A stretch of DNA of 64,000 nucleotides from Molossus alvarezi (taxonomy: Eukaryota > Chordata > Mammalia > Chiroptera > Molossidae), in the NCBI GenBank assembly GCA_037176705.1, contig CM073886.1, positions 7,646,001 to 7,710,000 of the forward strand, given 5' to 3'. Numbering within the stretch: the stretch's first letter is position 1; each line of letters opens with the position of its first letter. The notes below the pieces were generated by a model that did not search any database, was not told the DNA's origin, and worked only from the letters and a program-made list of their open reading frames with translations. This document shows, in pieces, positions 1 through 12,899 of the stretch. The position numbers and the translations under genes are program-made.

Positions 1-380
1 TAGTTTATGTGCATTATAATGGTTCAAATAAGCAATATTCTCCAAACTTCTTTTACAGAATTTATTTTTCCCCAATGTCTTTTAGAATAACGTTCAGAAC
101 ATCAGTTTTGGAAACACTGCCATAAAGAGTCACTCAAATAGTATTGTGGGAGAGTATTTCATTACATGGGAAGGTGTACACAATACATATAAAAGGATAA
201 AACAGGTTACAAAAGAGTATGCATAAAATAATTCCATGAGTGGAAGACAATGCATTGCAAAGAAACTGGATGAAAAACATAACAGCAGAGTATTGCAAGT
301 GCTTATGTCTGGGTTCTGGAATTGAGTAAGTTTTTTATTTTTTTCTCCTTGCTCATCCCACTTTAATAAGATTTCACAAT
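1..380. other. AT-rich sequence, no feature recognised
   Basis: No gene, SINE or LINE signature was seen. The last ten bases (371-380, ATTTCACAAT) are the left copy of the target-site duplication of the SINE that follows. Confidence 0.5.
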
Positions 381-587
381 GAGCCTGGCCGGTGTGGCTC
401 AGTGGTTGAGCATCGACCCATGCACCAAGAGGTTGCCGGTTTGATTCTAGGTCAGGGCACATGCCCAGGCTGTGGGCCAAATTCCCAGTGGGGGGTTGGG
501 CATGCAGGAGGCAATGTTCTCATTGATGTTTCTATCTTTCTCTCCCTCTCCCTTTCTCTCTCTAAAAATCAATAATAAAAAAAAAGG
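381..587 (+). mobile_element. Ves-type tRNA-derived SINE, older subtype
   Basis: The copy starts with a tRNA-like head (CCTGGCCGGTGTGGCTCAGT, which holds the pol III A box). A B-box-like stretch (GGTTTGATTCTAGG) follows, then a CT-rich segment and an A-rich tail. The duplication ATTTCACAAT at 371-380 and 588-597 proves insertion by target-primed reverse transcription. This subtype has the GAGCATCGACCCATGCACC middle and ends in a CTCTCTAAAAATCAATAA-like tail. It lacks the CCTCGGGTGAGG ending of the other Ves copies here. SINEs encode no protein and depend on L1 enzymes. Confidence 0.93.
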
Positions 588-1049
588 ATTTCACAATAAA
601 CATGTTACCATTAAAAAAAAATGATATAGTTACAAAAATGGTTTAGAAGAATAAGCAGTATATTATTCACAATGTGTTCTATGTGAAAAGAAGATTACAA
701 AGAAGTTTGTCCATTATTTCTTTCTAAAAATACTTCTGTATATAGATAGCTGTGCAAAGAAAAGGGTATTAACCTTTTACAAGATATTAACAATTATTAT
801 TTTGGCGTTTTATCAAGGATTACATATAATTTGATATAAAAACATATAACTCTCTTATTGGTCCCTTGCCCCTGAAATGTACCTTAGACCTCTTGGTCCT
901 CTGTGGGAATGAGTCTCCCAAGTGGAGTGCAGACATCCTATGGAGGGTGTGAAAAGGTGTGTTGGATGAGAAACAAATTAAAAAAAAATACACACACACA
1001 CACACATAATCTTGTTGAATTTTGATTGGTTCAGTCTCACTAACCCAGA
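588..1049. other. Unassigned AT-rich sequence with a short CA repeat
   Basis: No gene or recognised repeat family was seen, apart from a (CA)n tract of about 8 units near 990-1005. Confidence 0.5.
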
Positions 1050-2790
1050 GAATGTCCATTTTATTTATTTATTTTTTTTCTGATCTTTTATCCCCTCAAT
1101 GTCTTCTTCCACCTCTATCCACCCTGCTCCCTGAAATCACCAGACCGTTGCCCATGTCCATGTGTTCTCTCTCTTTTTTTTCTTGTTGGTTCAATCTATT
1201 CATCCCCTCTCCCCCACCAGAGATGTCAGCCTGCTCTCTGACTGTCTCTATTTTGCTTGTTAGTTCAGTGTCTTCATTAAATTCAACATATGAGTGAAAT
1301 CATGTGGTACTTTGTCTTTCTCTGACTGGCTTATTTCACTAGTATAATGTTCTCCAGGTCCATCCCTGCAGTCACAAAGGGTAAAATTTTGTCTCTTTTT
1401 ATGCCGGAGTAGTATTCCATCGTGTAAATGTACAACAGCTTTTATCCACTCTATTAATGTACACTTGAGCTGTTTCCAAATCTTGGCTATTGTAAATAAC
1501 ACTGCAATGGGTTCACATATTCTTTCAAATTAGTGTTTCAGGTTTCTTTGGATAAATTCCTATATGTGGAATCACTGGGTCATAAGGCAGTTTCATTATT
1601 AACTTTTGGAGATAACTCCATACTGCTTTCCATAGTGGCTGCACCAATCTGCATTCCCACCAGCAGTGCACGAGGGTTCCCTTTTCTCCACATCCTTGCC
1701 AACACTTGTTGTTTGTTGATATATTGATGATAGCCATTCTGACAGGTGGAAGTAATATTTCACTGTGGTTTTAATGTGCATTTCTCTGATGATTAGTGAC
1801 ATTGAGCATCTTTGGAGAAGTATCTATTCAGGTCTTTTGCCCAATTTTTTAATTGAATTGTTTTTTGTTTGTTTTTTTTTTGGTATTGAGTTTTAGAAGT
1901 TCTTCATAAATTTTTTTATATTAACCCCTTATCAGATGTATTATTGGCAAATATGTTCTTCCATTCTGTGCATTGTTATTTTATGTTGTTGATGGTTGCC
2001 TTTACCGTGCAAAAACTCTTTAGTCTGATGTAGTCTCATTTATTTATTTACTTTTTGTTTCCCTCCTCTGAGGGACATATGTGATCAGAAAATATTGCTG
2101 CAGGAACATGTATAATATTTTACTTCTTATATTTTCTTCTAGGATTTTTATAGCTTTGAATCTTACATTTAATTTTTTAATCCATTTTGAATTTATTCTT
2201 GTGCATGGTGTAAGATGGGGGTCTAGTTTTTTGTGTTTTTTTTTTTTTGCATATATCTGTCCATTTGTCCCAATGCCATTTCTTGAATAGACTCTACCCC
2301 ATTGTTCTTACCTCTTCTGTTGAATATTAACTAACCATAAAAAGGTGTGGGTTTATTTCTGGGCTCTCTATTCTGTTCCATTGTTCTATATATGTTGTTT
2401 TTATGCCAGTGCCATGCTGTTTTGATTACTATTTCTATAGTTAGATATCAGGTAGCATGATTTCTCCAACTTTGTTATTCTTTCTCTACATTACTGTGGC
2501 TATGTGGGGCTTTTGTGGTCCCATACAAATTTTTGGAATATTTGGTCTAGTTCTGGGAACTACACCATTTATATCTTTATAGGAATTTCATTGAATGTAT
2601 CGATTCCTTTGGGTTGTATGAACATTTTAATGATGTTAAATCTTACTATATCTATCCACATATTTGTATCTTCCATTTCTTTCTTCAGTGTGGTATAATT
2701 TTGTGAGTACAAGTCTTTACATTCTTGATTTAATTTATTCCTATGTGTTTCATTATTTTTAAAGTAATTGTAAATTTTTCTTTCTCCAGG
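1050..2790 (-). mobile_element. L1 fragment: 3'UTR and 3' half of ORF2, decayed
   Basis: Read on the minus strand, this is the 3' part of an L1. The 3'UTR lies near 1050-1300. The ORF2 C-terminus follows, with the Cys-rich segment recognisable at 1525-1737 ([19 protein letters not shown]). More ORF2 runs leftward in the element to about 2790. Stops and shifts break every frame, so it is an old dead copy. At about 2790 the sequence jumps to ORF1/5' material of an L1, so the middle of the element is missing or two fragments abut. Confidence 0.9.
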
Positions 2791-3790
2791 TTAGGGAAGT
2801 TTTGAACATTATTTCTTCTAATAGGTCCTCCATCTCTTGCCCTCTCTTATTCCTCTCCTGGCACCCCTATTACGAAGATGTAGTTATGTTTCATATTGTC
2901 CCAAAGGTTCCTTAAACTATCCTCATTTTTTTTCCTTTTCTTTTTACTGTTCTGATTAGGTTTTTTTTTTTTCTACCTTGTCTTCCAAATCACTGATTCA
3001 ACCCTTTGCTTTATTGCGTCTGCTGTTTATTTCTTCCAGTGTATTCTTTATTTCAGATATGGCATTCTTCATTTCTGACTGGTCATTTTCTGTGGTTTCT
3101 GTATCATTTTTCTTGATGTTAACATCCTTGTAACCATTACTCTGAACTCTGTATTTGATAAATTGCTTAGCTCTACTTCATTGAGCTCTTCTGAAGAATT
3201 ATCTTCTTCCTTCATGTGGGGCCTATTTCCTTGTCTCCCCATTTTGGCTGCCTCTTTATGTTTGTTTCTATGTATAAAGTAGATCTGTTACAATTTCATT
3301 TTGATAGGGTGGCTTTATGTAGTAGGTGGCTTGTGGGACCTAGTAGCACTGTCTCCTTGATCACCAGGGCTAGGTGCTCTATGAATGTTTCTTGTGTGTA
3401 TTGTGTGACTCCTGTTGTAATTGAGACTTGCTTGCTATTGGCCAGTTTTTGCATAGGCTCAACCTTCAGGCTGGCTGACAGTGAGGCTAAACCCTCAACA
3501 GAACATGCAGGCTGCTTTGCAGGTGAAATCCACAGCTGTGTTTGGTGCCTGCCAGTATCTCCCTGTGAGTATGCTGCTTGTGAAACTTACTGAGTCCTGC
3601 TTTGTTATCTGAAGTTGGTCACTGGGTGTATTGGTTCTGGGCCTCTTTGGAAGGATTCTGGTGCAGGCCAGTCAAATGCTATCTGTGGCCTTGAGCAACC
3701 TGTTTGGAGCCATAAGTGATCCCAGCTTGTGGCTCCCTCTGCTGGACCTGGGTGCATGTGGAAAGGACCAAGCTACTCACAAGGTCTGCT
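2790..3790 (-). mobile_element. L1 or HAL1 fragment: ORF1 start and 5'UTR
   Basis: On the minus strand the segment near 2960-3080 resembles the coiled-coil coding part of an L1 ORF1 (GAAATAAAGAATACACTGG-type codons). The rest to about 3790 is GC-richer, 5'UTR-like sequence. It directly joins the ORF2 3' fragment at about 2790. The join could be an internally deleted single L1, or a HAL1 (an L1 lineage with ORF1 only) next to an L1. No full reading frame remains. The exact family is not settled by eye. Confidence 0.6.
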
Positions 3791-4499
3791 TTTTCTAGTA
3801 AAAGCATATATGTTTTAAAATCATCCTTTAAATGTCTATTTTTGTGTGTTTAGTAATGCACATAATATCTTAGCATAGTAATACATGTATTAAATTTATA
3901 GATATTGTGTATATACACTGGTGGTACATTCTCCAAAATTATTTTCCAAAGGGTTCCTTGATCAAAAATGTTTGTTAACTACACCTCTAAGGCACTGAAA
4001 CACTGGCAGGTGACATCACTGGCCACATTCCAAGGCTTTTAGAAGATACTATCCTGATGACACAGTTTCAGTGACCTAGCTGCTCAAATCTTCTCCCTAG
4101 ATTTGCTGACCAAGTATTCTGTAGATCTCGATTTTTTCTCTGTTCAGATTCCCAGATCCCAGTATTTGCTCTCAGGATATGAGAATGAGCATTATATTGA
4201 TATGGTAGCCACTAATGCTAAACATTAAATATTCCTGGATCTTCATCTTCTGGATACATGATAAGATTTCTATTCTTGTTCCTGTTGGGGAGAGCCATGT
4301 AACCAGTTCTGGCCAGTGAAGTTTGAATTGTAAAGTCATGTGTCACTCCTAGTGTAATCATCTGATTACTACTGTGAGACCTTTTTTGTTTTTTACCTCT
4401 GTGACCTGAAATGTTTGATCCTGTGAGGGCTCCATCCACCTGGTTCTACAGGAAAGACAATGATGACAGAGAGCAAAGCTGTCAACTAAATGAGTGAGG
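3791..4499. other. Old single-copy-like sequence
   Basis: Nothing was recognised with confidence. Part of 4225-4440 has the feel of an ancient interspersed repeat, but I cannot name it. Confidence 0.4.
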
Positions 4500-4875
4500 A
4501 ATAAGCTCTAAGTGTCCAGCAATAGTTGGATGGGTAAAGAAAATGTATATACATATACAATAGAATATTATTCAGTCGTAAATAAGAAAGAACTACTGTC
4601 ATTTACAACAACATGAATGAACCTGAAGAACATTATGCTGAGTGAAATAAGCCAGACACAGAGAGACAAACATTGTATGATCTCATTTATATGTGGGAAT
4701 CTAAAAAAGTCAAATTCAAAGAAACAGAGAGTAGAATGGTTATTTCCAGGGCCTAGAGGGTGAGAAAAATAGTTAGATGTTCATCAAAGGGTACAAATGT
4801 TCAGTTATAAAATGAATAAGTTCTGGGTATCTAATTAACAGCATGGTGATAATAGCTAATAATACTGCATTGTAT
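4500..4875 (+). mobile_element. L1 3'-end fragment (old)
   Basis: The fragment opens in the ORF2 C-terminal region (AGTGTCCAGCAATAGTTGGA, then the TATTCAGTCGTAAATAAGAA block). It runs through the 3'UTR motif GATCTCATTTATATGTGGGA. It is heavily 5'-truncated and many substitutions away from the young L1s in this window. Confidence 0.85.
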
Positions 4876-5485
4876 ACGGTCATGTGCTGAATAGCAATGT
4901 TTCGATCAGTGACTGACTGCATATACAATAGTGGTCCTGTAAGATTATAAGGGAGCCAAAATATTTCTATGGCTTGGAGACATCATGGATGTCAAAATTC
5001 ATAGTGCGATGCATCAGTCACATGCTTGTGATGATGCTGGTGTAAACAAGCCCACTGAACTGCCATTTGTGCAAATTATGTACACCACATAATACTGGAT
5101 AATGATGATAAACTAGTTACTGTAATCTTGGTTTATATTTACTATGCTTTTATAATGACCTTAGAGTGTGCTCTTTCTACTGATAAATTTTGGCTGTGAG
5201 CAGTGTGCCATGTCACACCAGAAGCCGCTTCTTCTGTTTCATGTTCACCACATCTCTTGATGGCATCATTTTGTCTTGTGCTTGATTTAGTTTTGTGTTG
5301 TTCTGGGCAGTAACATGCCACATGGGCTTGTGGCCCAGGAGCAATAAGCTGTACTATCATACAGCTGAGGTACGTGGTGGGCTGTACCATCTAGGTTTTT
5401 GTAACCTATGTTCACACAAAGATAAAATCACTCAATGACACATTTCTCAGAATTTACCCCTATCATTAAACAGCATATGCGTGTA
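4876..5485. mobile_element. Fossil DNA transposon with terminal inverted repeats
   Basis: The left end (ACGGTCATGTGCTGAATAGC) and the reverse complement of the right end (ACACGCATATGCTGTTTAAT) match in an imperfect inverted repeat. The interior carries no transposase frame. It looks like one of the old MER-type non-autonomous elements of eutherian genomes. I could not decide between the hAT and Tigger groups. Confidence 0.6.
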
Positions 5486-5509
5486 CTTGAAATTTACTGA
5501 GAGTAGGTC

Positions 5510-5710
5510 ATTTTAATTTTTTTAAATTGATATTTTAGAGAGGAAGGGAGAGAGAGATAGAAATATCGATGTGAGAGAAAAATATGAATCCTTTGCCTCC
5601 TGCATGCCCCCTACTGGAGATGGAACTCACAACCCAGGTGAGTGCCAATTGAACTGGGACCTCTCTGTCCATGGGATAACACTCAATCCACTGAGCCACA
5701 CTGGCCAAAC
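5510..5710 (-). mobile_element. Ves-type SINE, older subtype
   Basis: The minus-strand copy begins at the right (GTTTGGCCAGTGTGGCTCAG on the minus strand) and ends in a T-rich stretch at the left. The flanks hold a 13-bp duplication, CTGAGAGTAGGTC at 5497-5509 and CTGAGAGTAGATC at 5711-5723, with one mismatch. The head is well diverged, so the copy is old. Confidence 0.88.
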
Positions 5711-5834
5711 CTGAGAGTAGATCTTATGTGTTCTCGTAAGAAAAAGGTAACTATGTGAGGTGATGGATGTGTTAATGTATTTAATGTGTACATATATATT
5801 ATAAATAACACATATATAATTGTGTATTTATGTT

Positions 5835-5858
5835 ACACACACACACACACACACACAG
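5835..5858. repeat. (CA)n microsatellite
   Basis: About eleven CA units form an uninterrupted tract preceded by an AT-rich stretch. Confidence 0.9.
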
Positions 5859-8800
5859 TTTTTCTTTGTCAATTATATCCCAAATATGCTGGGGGAAAAA
5901 GAAATAGCCCTTATTTGTTTAATCCCCTGAAGTTTGAGGCACATTTGTTACTAGCACAACTGATATATGCTGACTCGGAGATCAGAGTTCAATAATTAAC
6001 CCCAAGAATGTTCTAGAAACTGTCAAGCTTATCTAATATTACAGTTTTATTCTTGGTTTTTCTAAGTGTATGCCAAATAATTACATAGATTTTTATTTCT
6101 TGTATGATTAAGGGCAATTTATTTGTGATCTATCTAAAGGAATTATTAAAAATCTAAAAATGTTTATATACAGAAACAAAAGTTAGTAAGTTACTAAAGG
6201 TTTCTGAGGACTTGAACCCATTTCCATAGTGGACATAGTTCCTTTGCTAGTTCTTGCCAGGGTGTTAAGGCATTACCATAGAGCCATAGTTTATGCAGGA
6301 GTGAGATTTTAAAGTCAGTGAACAAAAAACAATACATAAAAATAGGCAGTTTATTCTCAAAAATATTTTCCATGAGGTTTATAATTTTAAAAAGTGTTGA
6401 TGACAACTCTAAAGAAGTAAAACCCTTGAAAAGGTCTTAACCTGTTTTAAAGAGCAGAACACATGATTTTCCACATATAAAGCTGCACATACGCATACAT
6501 ATTGATGTACGTAGTAATCCAAAGTATGTAATAAAGGGTAGGTAAGTGACTGCTTCTACACACACCAGAATCACACATAGTGTGGCACATGCTTACTCTG
6601 AGAGTCTCAGGAGAACTGAGATCAATAGAGGGGACAGTGGATTAGTCACCCAGCTCATGTTTACTTCACACATAATCCTATGGTGTGTGTGGTGGGAAGA
6701 ATTTCCTGCATTATTTCCCCCATGGGCATCCTGCAACATATTTGAATTTCCAGATGTTCAATGCATGATTGTTGACAGTTACACTGTGCTTCCTAATTAT
6801 AGCATTCTCTTCTATGTATTGTCTGAATTTCCCCCTTAATGGAAAACAAAGCCGATATATCCATCCAACCCCTGGTTACTAAGGAGATTTTCTATTTTAG
6901 TTAAATGGATGCTTACCCTGGAATAATAATATGCCAGTCTCTATGTCTCTTGCTGACATCTGGCTTCTGAAGAGCGGGCCCAGGCAGAAGAGGCTGGCTT
7001 CTGAGCTGGATTTCACTTTGTCTTTCCACTCCTAACCTACTGCTTTTCCCTATAGGGAGCCACCAGACAATTTCAATAAAGGACACGATACAATTCATTT
7101 TGTTTAGGCTATGCTCACAGTGGCAGGAAACGAGGAAAATGGTGTCATAAAGCTTTAAGACAATGATTTAGGCAAGAGATGCCAAAGATGGGAAAGAAGT
7201 CATGGAGGCAAGAAACATTGGGAGGCCAAGTCATCAGGATGGTGACGGAGAATTAGGGTGAGCATTAAGCCTCTTAGTGCAAGAAAGGGAGAGAGAGAGA
7301 GATATTTTCCTGTCCTGAATTCAAGGCAGGACTAGAGATATGAGCAACTGAAAATAAAGATTTTCTTATTTTCGTTATTTCTTCATTATAAACTACCCTT
7401 CTGTTTTTCTCCTTCTTTAGTTTTCCTCTTCCTTTTTGTGATTTTTCTTCCCTTATCTCCATTTTTCTTTCCTTCATTAATTAATGGGTCATTTAACATC
7501 TTCACTAAAAGTTTCCCTGCTTCTGTATTCCCTGCTCTGCCATTGCTGCTGCGTTACTTACCTCTGAAGTACCTGCAGAAAGCTTTCTACTGAATCAAAC
7601 TGTGCACGTGTCTGCATTGGTGTTTGTTTGCTCTGTTGGTTTGGTTCTCCTGAGACTCTGGTTCCTAAACTGTGGAATCTGATGTTCAGCAACACTGCTT
7701 GTGCTGGCTCCCAGCGTCCTGCATCTCAGCTGGGCGAAGGACAAGGAGTTCAGATTTCAGAGAACAGTCACTCTTTAGCAGGCGTGCCCAGTTCATGGGA
7801 TCATCATTAACACCTGGATCTTCCAGTCCTGAGTTTTCCTGGATGTTCAGGGTTCTGCTTGTGCTCACAGTAGCCAGTCAGATGCTCATCCTTGTACCTC
7901 TCCTGGGGAAGCAGGCTTATTGCAGGCAGTGGGATTGGCAAAATATTGCTGGAATTAATGAGTTTCCCAGCAGGCTCCCTGCTTACAGTGTTGTTACTTA
8001 CAGTGGCTTCAAATGCCCCTCTCCATTCTGCTTCCTCCTTGCTATTATCTTATTTCTGTTCAGATCTTCCCACATTGTCCCAGCAACTTTTGGTCAGGTA
8101 GTAAGAGAACAGTTGGCAAGATGAAGCCCAATGCAGACTCAGAGATAAAGATGCATTTAATGCAATCCTGAAATGACTATTAAAACTAGAATGGGTAAAA
8201 CCCAACCACAACAACTAACTCTGTTTGTGACCCGGTTGCTAATTAGGTCCGGATCTTAGTTCCTGCTGTTTGCCTCCTTCTCCTCCAGGGCAAAAGGGCT
8301 TGGTTTTTCTCTTGTGGGTTTGCTAAAGCAAAATTAACAACTTTATCTTCCTGCCACAGAAGAGTAAAGAATGATTTTGGATTAAGAGGGTTCTTGTTAT
8401 AAAAGGAATTTTTACAAGTCTTTTGACATTGGGTCTGGCTTGGGTAGCCTTGGTTGCCTGGCAGTTTTTTCCTACATTTTTCTCTCTGTTACTTGGCTAC
8501 TGAGTTTGGGATCAAAGTGTGGCTGAACATGATTGACTAAACACGGCTGCTCAGATGGCCAAATATTTTCTCCAGCTAATGATGTAAAGACACTAACAAT
8601 TTCTTTGTTGAGTCATTTTAAAAAGTAAACAGAGGCAGTGTCTGGGCCACTTATTCATTTGTCAATCTAAGTATGTGATATAAGTGAGATCAGCTTCTGG
8701 TAGCAAGGAAAGTTGTCTGATTCAGTATTAGGTGGTATCACAGTAAGCAATAAAAATTTGCTTTCAAGTATGCTGAATTACAAAATGTGTAGCAGAGCTC

Positions 8801-9179
8801 ATTAACTTCCATTTTTACTCATCACTGATACCTTAATTTCAGTAATTATGTACTTTCCTATCATTTCTACTTGGCCCTTTTCAAATATTCTTGTTTTCAT
8901 AGCGGTTAGTTTTTTCCAAAGTTACTCCCCCTCACCCCAAATGGCTGGAAGTTGGTGTAATCTGTTAGATGAGAGGTTAGCTTGAGTTAACATCAAATGT
9001 AGATTCCAGGATTACATTCTGTAAATCTGGTCCAGGTGTGGTGAGGCTTCTTGGTGTGGTTCCTTGAGTGGGCTTCCGCTCAGCCTCAAGACTTAGAGAA
9101 ACAAAGCATCTGTTCCTTCACACTCCTAACATACAGTGATGGTCTAAGGATAGGGAACTGCAATAGACACTCCTGTTCA
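5859..9179. other. Long stretch without recognised gene or repeat
   Basis: I read this on both strands and found no family I can name. Open frames such as 7672-8124 plus (150 codons) show no domain and no typical codon pattern, and are probably chance. A (GA)n-rich run lies at 7287-7301. Parts of 7630-8100 may be an old LTR, but I see no terminal motif to prove it. Confidence 0.4.
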
Positions 9180-9192
9180 AAAGGTGTGTGTA

Positions 9193-9430
9193 GGCCAGGT
9201 TGGTCTGGCTCAGTGGTTGAGCATTGACCCATGCACCAGGAGGTTGCCGGTTCAATTCCTGGTCAGGGCACATGCCCAGGTTGTGGGCCAAATCCCCCGT
9301 GGGGGACATGCAAGAGGTAGCTGATTGATGTTCTCACTCATTGATGTTTCTATCTCTCTCTCCCTCTCCCTTCCTCTCTCTCTAAAATTAATAAAGAAAA
9401 AAAAATTAAAACAAAACAAAACAAAAAACC
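9193..9430 (+). mobile_element. Ves-type SINE, older subtype
   Basis: The tRNA-like head GGTTGGTCTGGCTCAGTGGT is followed by the middle GAGCATTGACCCATGCACCA, a CT-rich part and an A-rich tail with AAAAC units. The flanks carry an approximate duplication (AAAGGTGTGTGTAGG at 9180-9194, AAAGATGTATGTGGG at 9431-9445), so the start is uncertain by a few bases. It belongs to the same subtype as the copy at 381-587. Confidence 0.9.
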
Positions 9431-9459
9431 AAAGATGTATGTGGGAGAGAAATACATAT

Positions 9460-9600
9460 CCATTGCTGGTCCATAACAGTTCTGAAATCTAGCCAGACAT
9501 ATGTCAGTTCCTTGATTAGCACTGAGTCTTATACTTTGAGGGCTCTTCTCCATAGCTCTTGTTTTCACCCTCTCAATTTCTGGTTTTACAGTGTGAGTCA
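9460..9600. repeat. Unassigned dispersed repeat, copy 1
   Basis: The block CTGAAATCTAGCCAG to the segment ending near GAGTCATTCTTTATT resembles the block at 53738-53885. Shared short strings include TGAAATCT.GCCAG, TCCTTGATT and CCAT.GCTCTTG. The repeat family is not identified. It may be part of an old LTR or MER element. Confidence 0.5.
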
Positions 9601-9611
9601 TTCTTTATTTT

Positions 9612-11115
9612 TTCTTCCTCCACTTTCTAAGCTTTATTGAGATATAATTGATATATAACATTGTATAAGTTTAATATTTAAAATATAATTATTTAAGAAA
9701 TATATATTTGTGGAATGATTATTGCAATAAGGCTGGTTAAATACAGCCATCATTTCACATAGTTAAAATTTATGTATGTGTGTGGTGATAACTTTTAAGA
9801 TCTACTCTCTTAGCAACTTTTAAATATAGTCACCATGTTGTCCATTACATCCCTAGAACTTATTCATCATAAAACTGGAAGTTTGTACCCTTTGACTACC
9901 TTCACCCATGATCCTTCCCAACTCACCCCTGGCAACCATCAATCTGATCTCTGTTTCTATGAGGTCAGCTTACCTAAAGATCCCACATTGTAAGTGAGAG
10001 CATGCAGTTTGTCTTTCCCTATCTGACTTGTTTTATTTAGCATTATGCCCTCAAAGTTCATCCTTATTGTCACAAATGGCAGAATTTCCTTCTTTGTTAT
10101 GACTGATATTCCATTTTCTAACACTTAAGATGTTTCCACGTCTTAGCTATTGTGAATAATGCTACAATAAAAATGTATTGCAGATATCTCTGCAAGATAG
10201 TAATTTCATTTCCAGTGGATATATATCCAGAAATGGAATTGTTAAATCATATGAGGTTTTTCTGTTTTTAACCTTGAGGAGCCACCATCCTGTTTTCCAT
10301 AGAGTTTTCTTTTACATCCCCACCAACAGAGTTTCCTTTTCTCTACCCGATGCAAACACTTATTATCTCTTGTATTTTTGATAATAGCTTTTCTAACAGG
10401 TGTAAGATGTTCTCTAGATATGCATTTGATTTACATTTCTTTGATAATTAGTGATGTTGAGAACCTTTTTATTTATCCAATGACCATATGTATTTTTCTT
10501 CTCTGGAAAAATGTCTATTCAGATCTTTCCCCTAGAATTAATTGTATCATTTGTTTTTTTTTGCTACTAAGTTGTATGAGTTTCATATATATTTTTAAAT
10601 ATTAACTCATTACTAGGTAGATGGTCTGCAAATATTTTCAGTTTAGTTTGATGTAATCCCCTTGTTGATTTTTGTTGTTGTAGCTTGTGCCTTTGTTTCA
10701 TATCCATATGAATCATCGCCAAGACCAACATCAAGGATATTCCCCCCTCTGTTTTCTTCCAGAGTTTTATGGTTTCAGGTTTTACATTTAACCCTTTCAT
10801 CTATTTCAAGTAAATTTTTTGAGTGGTATAAGATAGGGGTCCAGTTTCATTCTTTTTGCATGTGAATATCCAGTTTTTCCAACACTTTTTGAAGAGACTA
10901 CTTTTCTCCATTGGGTACTCTTGGTTCCCCTGTCAAATAGTAAATATGTGTATATGCATGGATTTTTTTTCTGAACTCTTGATTTTATTCTTTTGGTCTG
11001 TGTGTCTGTTTTTATGCTAGTACCATACTGTTTTATAATTTTGTATTATAGTTTGAAATCAGTATTTATAATGCCTGTAGCTTTGTTCTTTTTTCTCAGG
11101 ATGATTTTCTCTTTT
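9612..11115 (-). mobile_element. L1 fragment, 3' end and ORF2 3' part (old)
   Basis: On the minus strand this is a typical mammalian L1 3' region. The 3' terminus lies near 9612-9700 (TTTATTGAGATATAATTGAT on plus). The 3'UTR follows, then ORF2 C-terminal sequence to about 11115. All frames are broken. It belongs to an older L1 group than B and D, because it does not share their 3'UTR G-rich tract. Confidence 0.88.
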
Positions 11116-12055
11116 CTATGAGAAGTGGCCCATGTTTGTAATTGAGGAACTTGCTCATCCTGATTCCTTCCATTAAAAATATGGGAGTCCAAAGGTCTAC
11201 TCCTCTAGACAAAAGTCACACTGACAAATGTGCTCAACATAAACCCTTCTTTACCTTGGGCGTCCTGTGAGGCTGCTGTGGAAAAACATTCCTCAGGTTT
11301 TTTAAAGTCCTGTTGTTTAATGGAAATCTCCCAGACACCTTCTCAAGACTGTCGGATGGCTTATTGTCTGTTCAAGAGGGTCTATGGTGCACCACCTTTG
11401 GTATTTCTGGCATCCTAAAAAAGGATCTTACAATTCTACCCAGAGTTTGATTCTTGCCCTGAGGCCCTTTCTTACATTGAGAATTTTTGCTGAGAGAAAT
11501 TGAACGTAGGAAATCGTTTTATTTTTGATCCAAAATATCTTGGCTTCTTTCTAATTCTAAATCCTACTTGAAAACTGAATAGTTCACTCTCTAGTTCATT
11601 TCCTTCATTTCAGATTTTTCTATAGGTTTCATATGAAGCCAGATGCTACCTTCAGCAGCCTGTCAAGAACATCCTTCCCCAGATGACTGAGTTCTTAGGG
11701 ACATTTCTTTTCATACACAATTACTGAGGAAGACAGTTTTGCTCTATCTCATGTCACTACAAAACTATGGCTTTTTTCTATCAGCTTTTGATGATATTTT
11801 TCTTTCTTTCCTAGAGCTCTTACTTACACCCTGCTTGCGGTTCCCTACACTAACATTGTTTGGCGCCTTTTGGGCTGTTACTAAAAGTCTACTCAAAGTT
11901 TTTCAAGCTTCCACTTTTCATTTAGTCATTAAGTTTATGCCTTTATTTTATTTTATTTTTTATCCCACTTCGAGGTACAAAAATTTGTGTCCTGGTAGTA
12001 TTGTTACATAAAAAATTACCCTGGAACTTAGAAGCTTAAACTAGCCATTTAAAAT
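11116..12055. other. No recognised feature
   Basis: AT-rich sequence with no SINE, LINE or gene signal that I can defend. The open frame at 11739-12011 has no recognisable domain. Confidence 0.4.
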
Positions 12056-12895
12056 ATGTAATAAACTTCCATAACAATAACAATAAAACAAAACCCAATT
12101 AAGAAGGAGCAAAGGATTTGAATAGACAATTTTTCAAAGAAAATATATGAAGGACCAATAAGCATATGAAAAGATACTCAACATCGCTGATCATAAGAGA
12201 AATGCAAATTACACTCACAATGAGATATTACCTCATACTCATGAGGATAGACACTGTCAAAAAACCAGAAAATAATAAGTGCTGTGCATGTGAAGAAATT
12301 GGAACTCCATACGCTGTTGGTGGAAATGTAAAAAGGTATAGTCACTGTTAAAAGGGTTCTCAAAAAAATAAAAATTAAATTTTTTATCTGGCAATTCCAC
12401 TTCTGAGTAGATAGCCAGAAGAATTTAAGGCGGGATCTTAAGATATTTGCACTTTTGTGTTTATTATAACATTACTCACAATGTCCAAGAGGCAGAAGCA
12501 ACCCAAATATCTATAGACAGATGAATGAATAAAGAAAATGTGGTATGTACATACAATGGAATATTATGCAGCTTTAAAAGGTAAGGAAATTTTGATACAT
12601 GTTACAACATAGATAAACTTGAAGGACATCACGCTAGAGCAAATTAGTCTATCACAAAAGGACAAATCCAGGGTGTTTCTGCTCATAGGAAGTGTCTACA
12701 GTCCTCAAAAATCAGAGACAGAAAGCAGAAGGGTGGTTACCAAGGGCTTAGAAGAGGGGAAATTAATGTGTAATGGGTGTTGTTTGAATTTACCAGATAA
12801 AAATGTTCTAGGATCTGTTGCACAACAATATAACAACAATATAAAATGTATGGTTAAGAAAGGTTAAGATGGTGAATGTATTGTTATTTTTTTTT
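12056..12895 (+). mobile_element. L1 3'-end fragment (old)
   Basis: It starts in ORF2 (AAGATACTCAACATCGCTGA, the block before the Cys-rich region) and continues through TGGAATATTATGCAGCTTTA. It ends in a 3'UTR with ACAACAATATAACAACAATA and a short T/A-rich end. Truncated, with many stops. Confidence 0.87.
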
Positions 12896-12899
12896 TTGC

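Noticed and set aside
3216..3593. Open frame of 125 codons on the plus strand, at first sight a possible gene
   Set aside because: It lies antisense to the L1/HAL1 5' fragment, has no domain and is most likely chance.
7672..8124. 150-codon open frame with a hydrophobic end
   Set aside because: No recognisable family, overlapping frames are also open, and no splice or promoter context is convincing.
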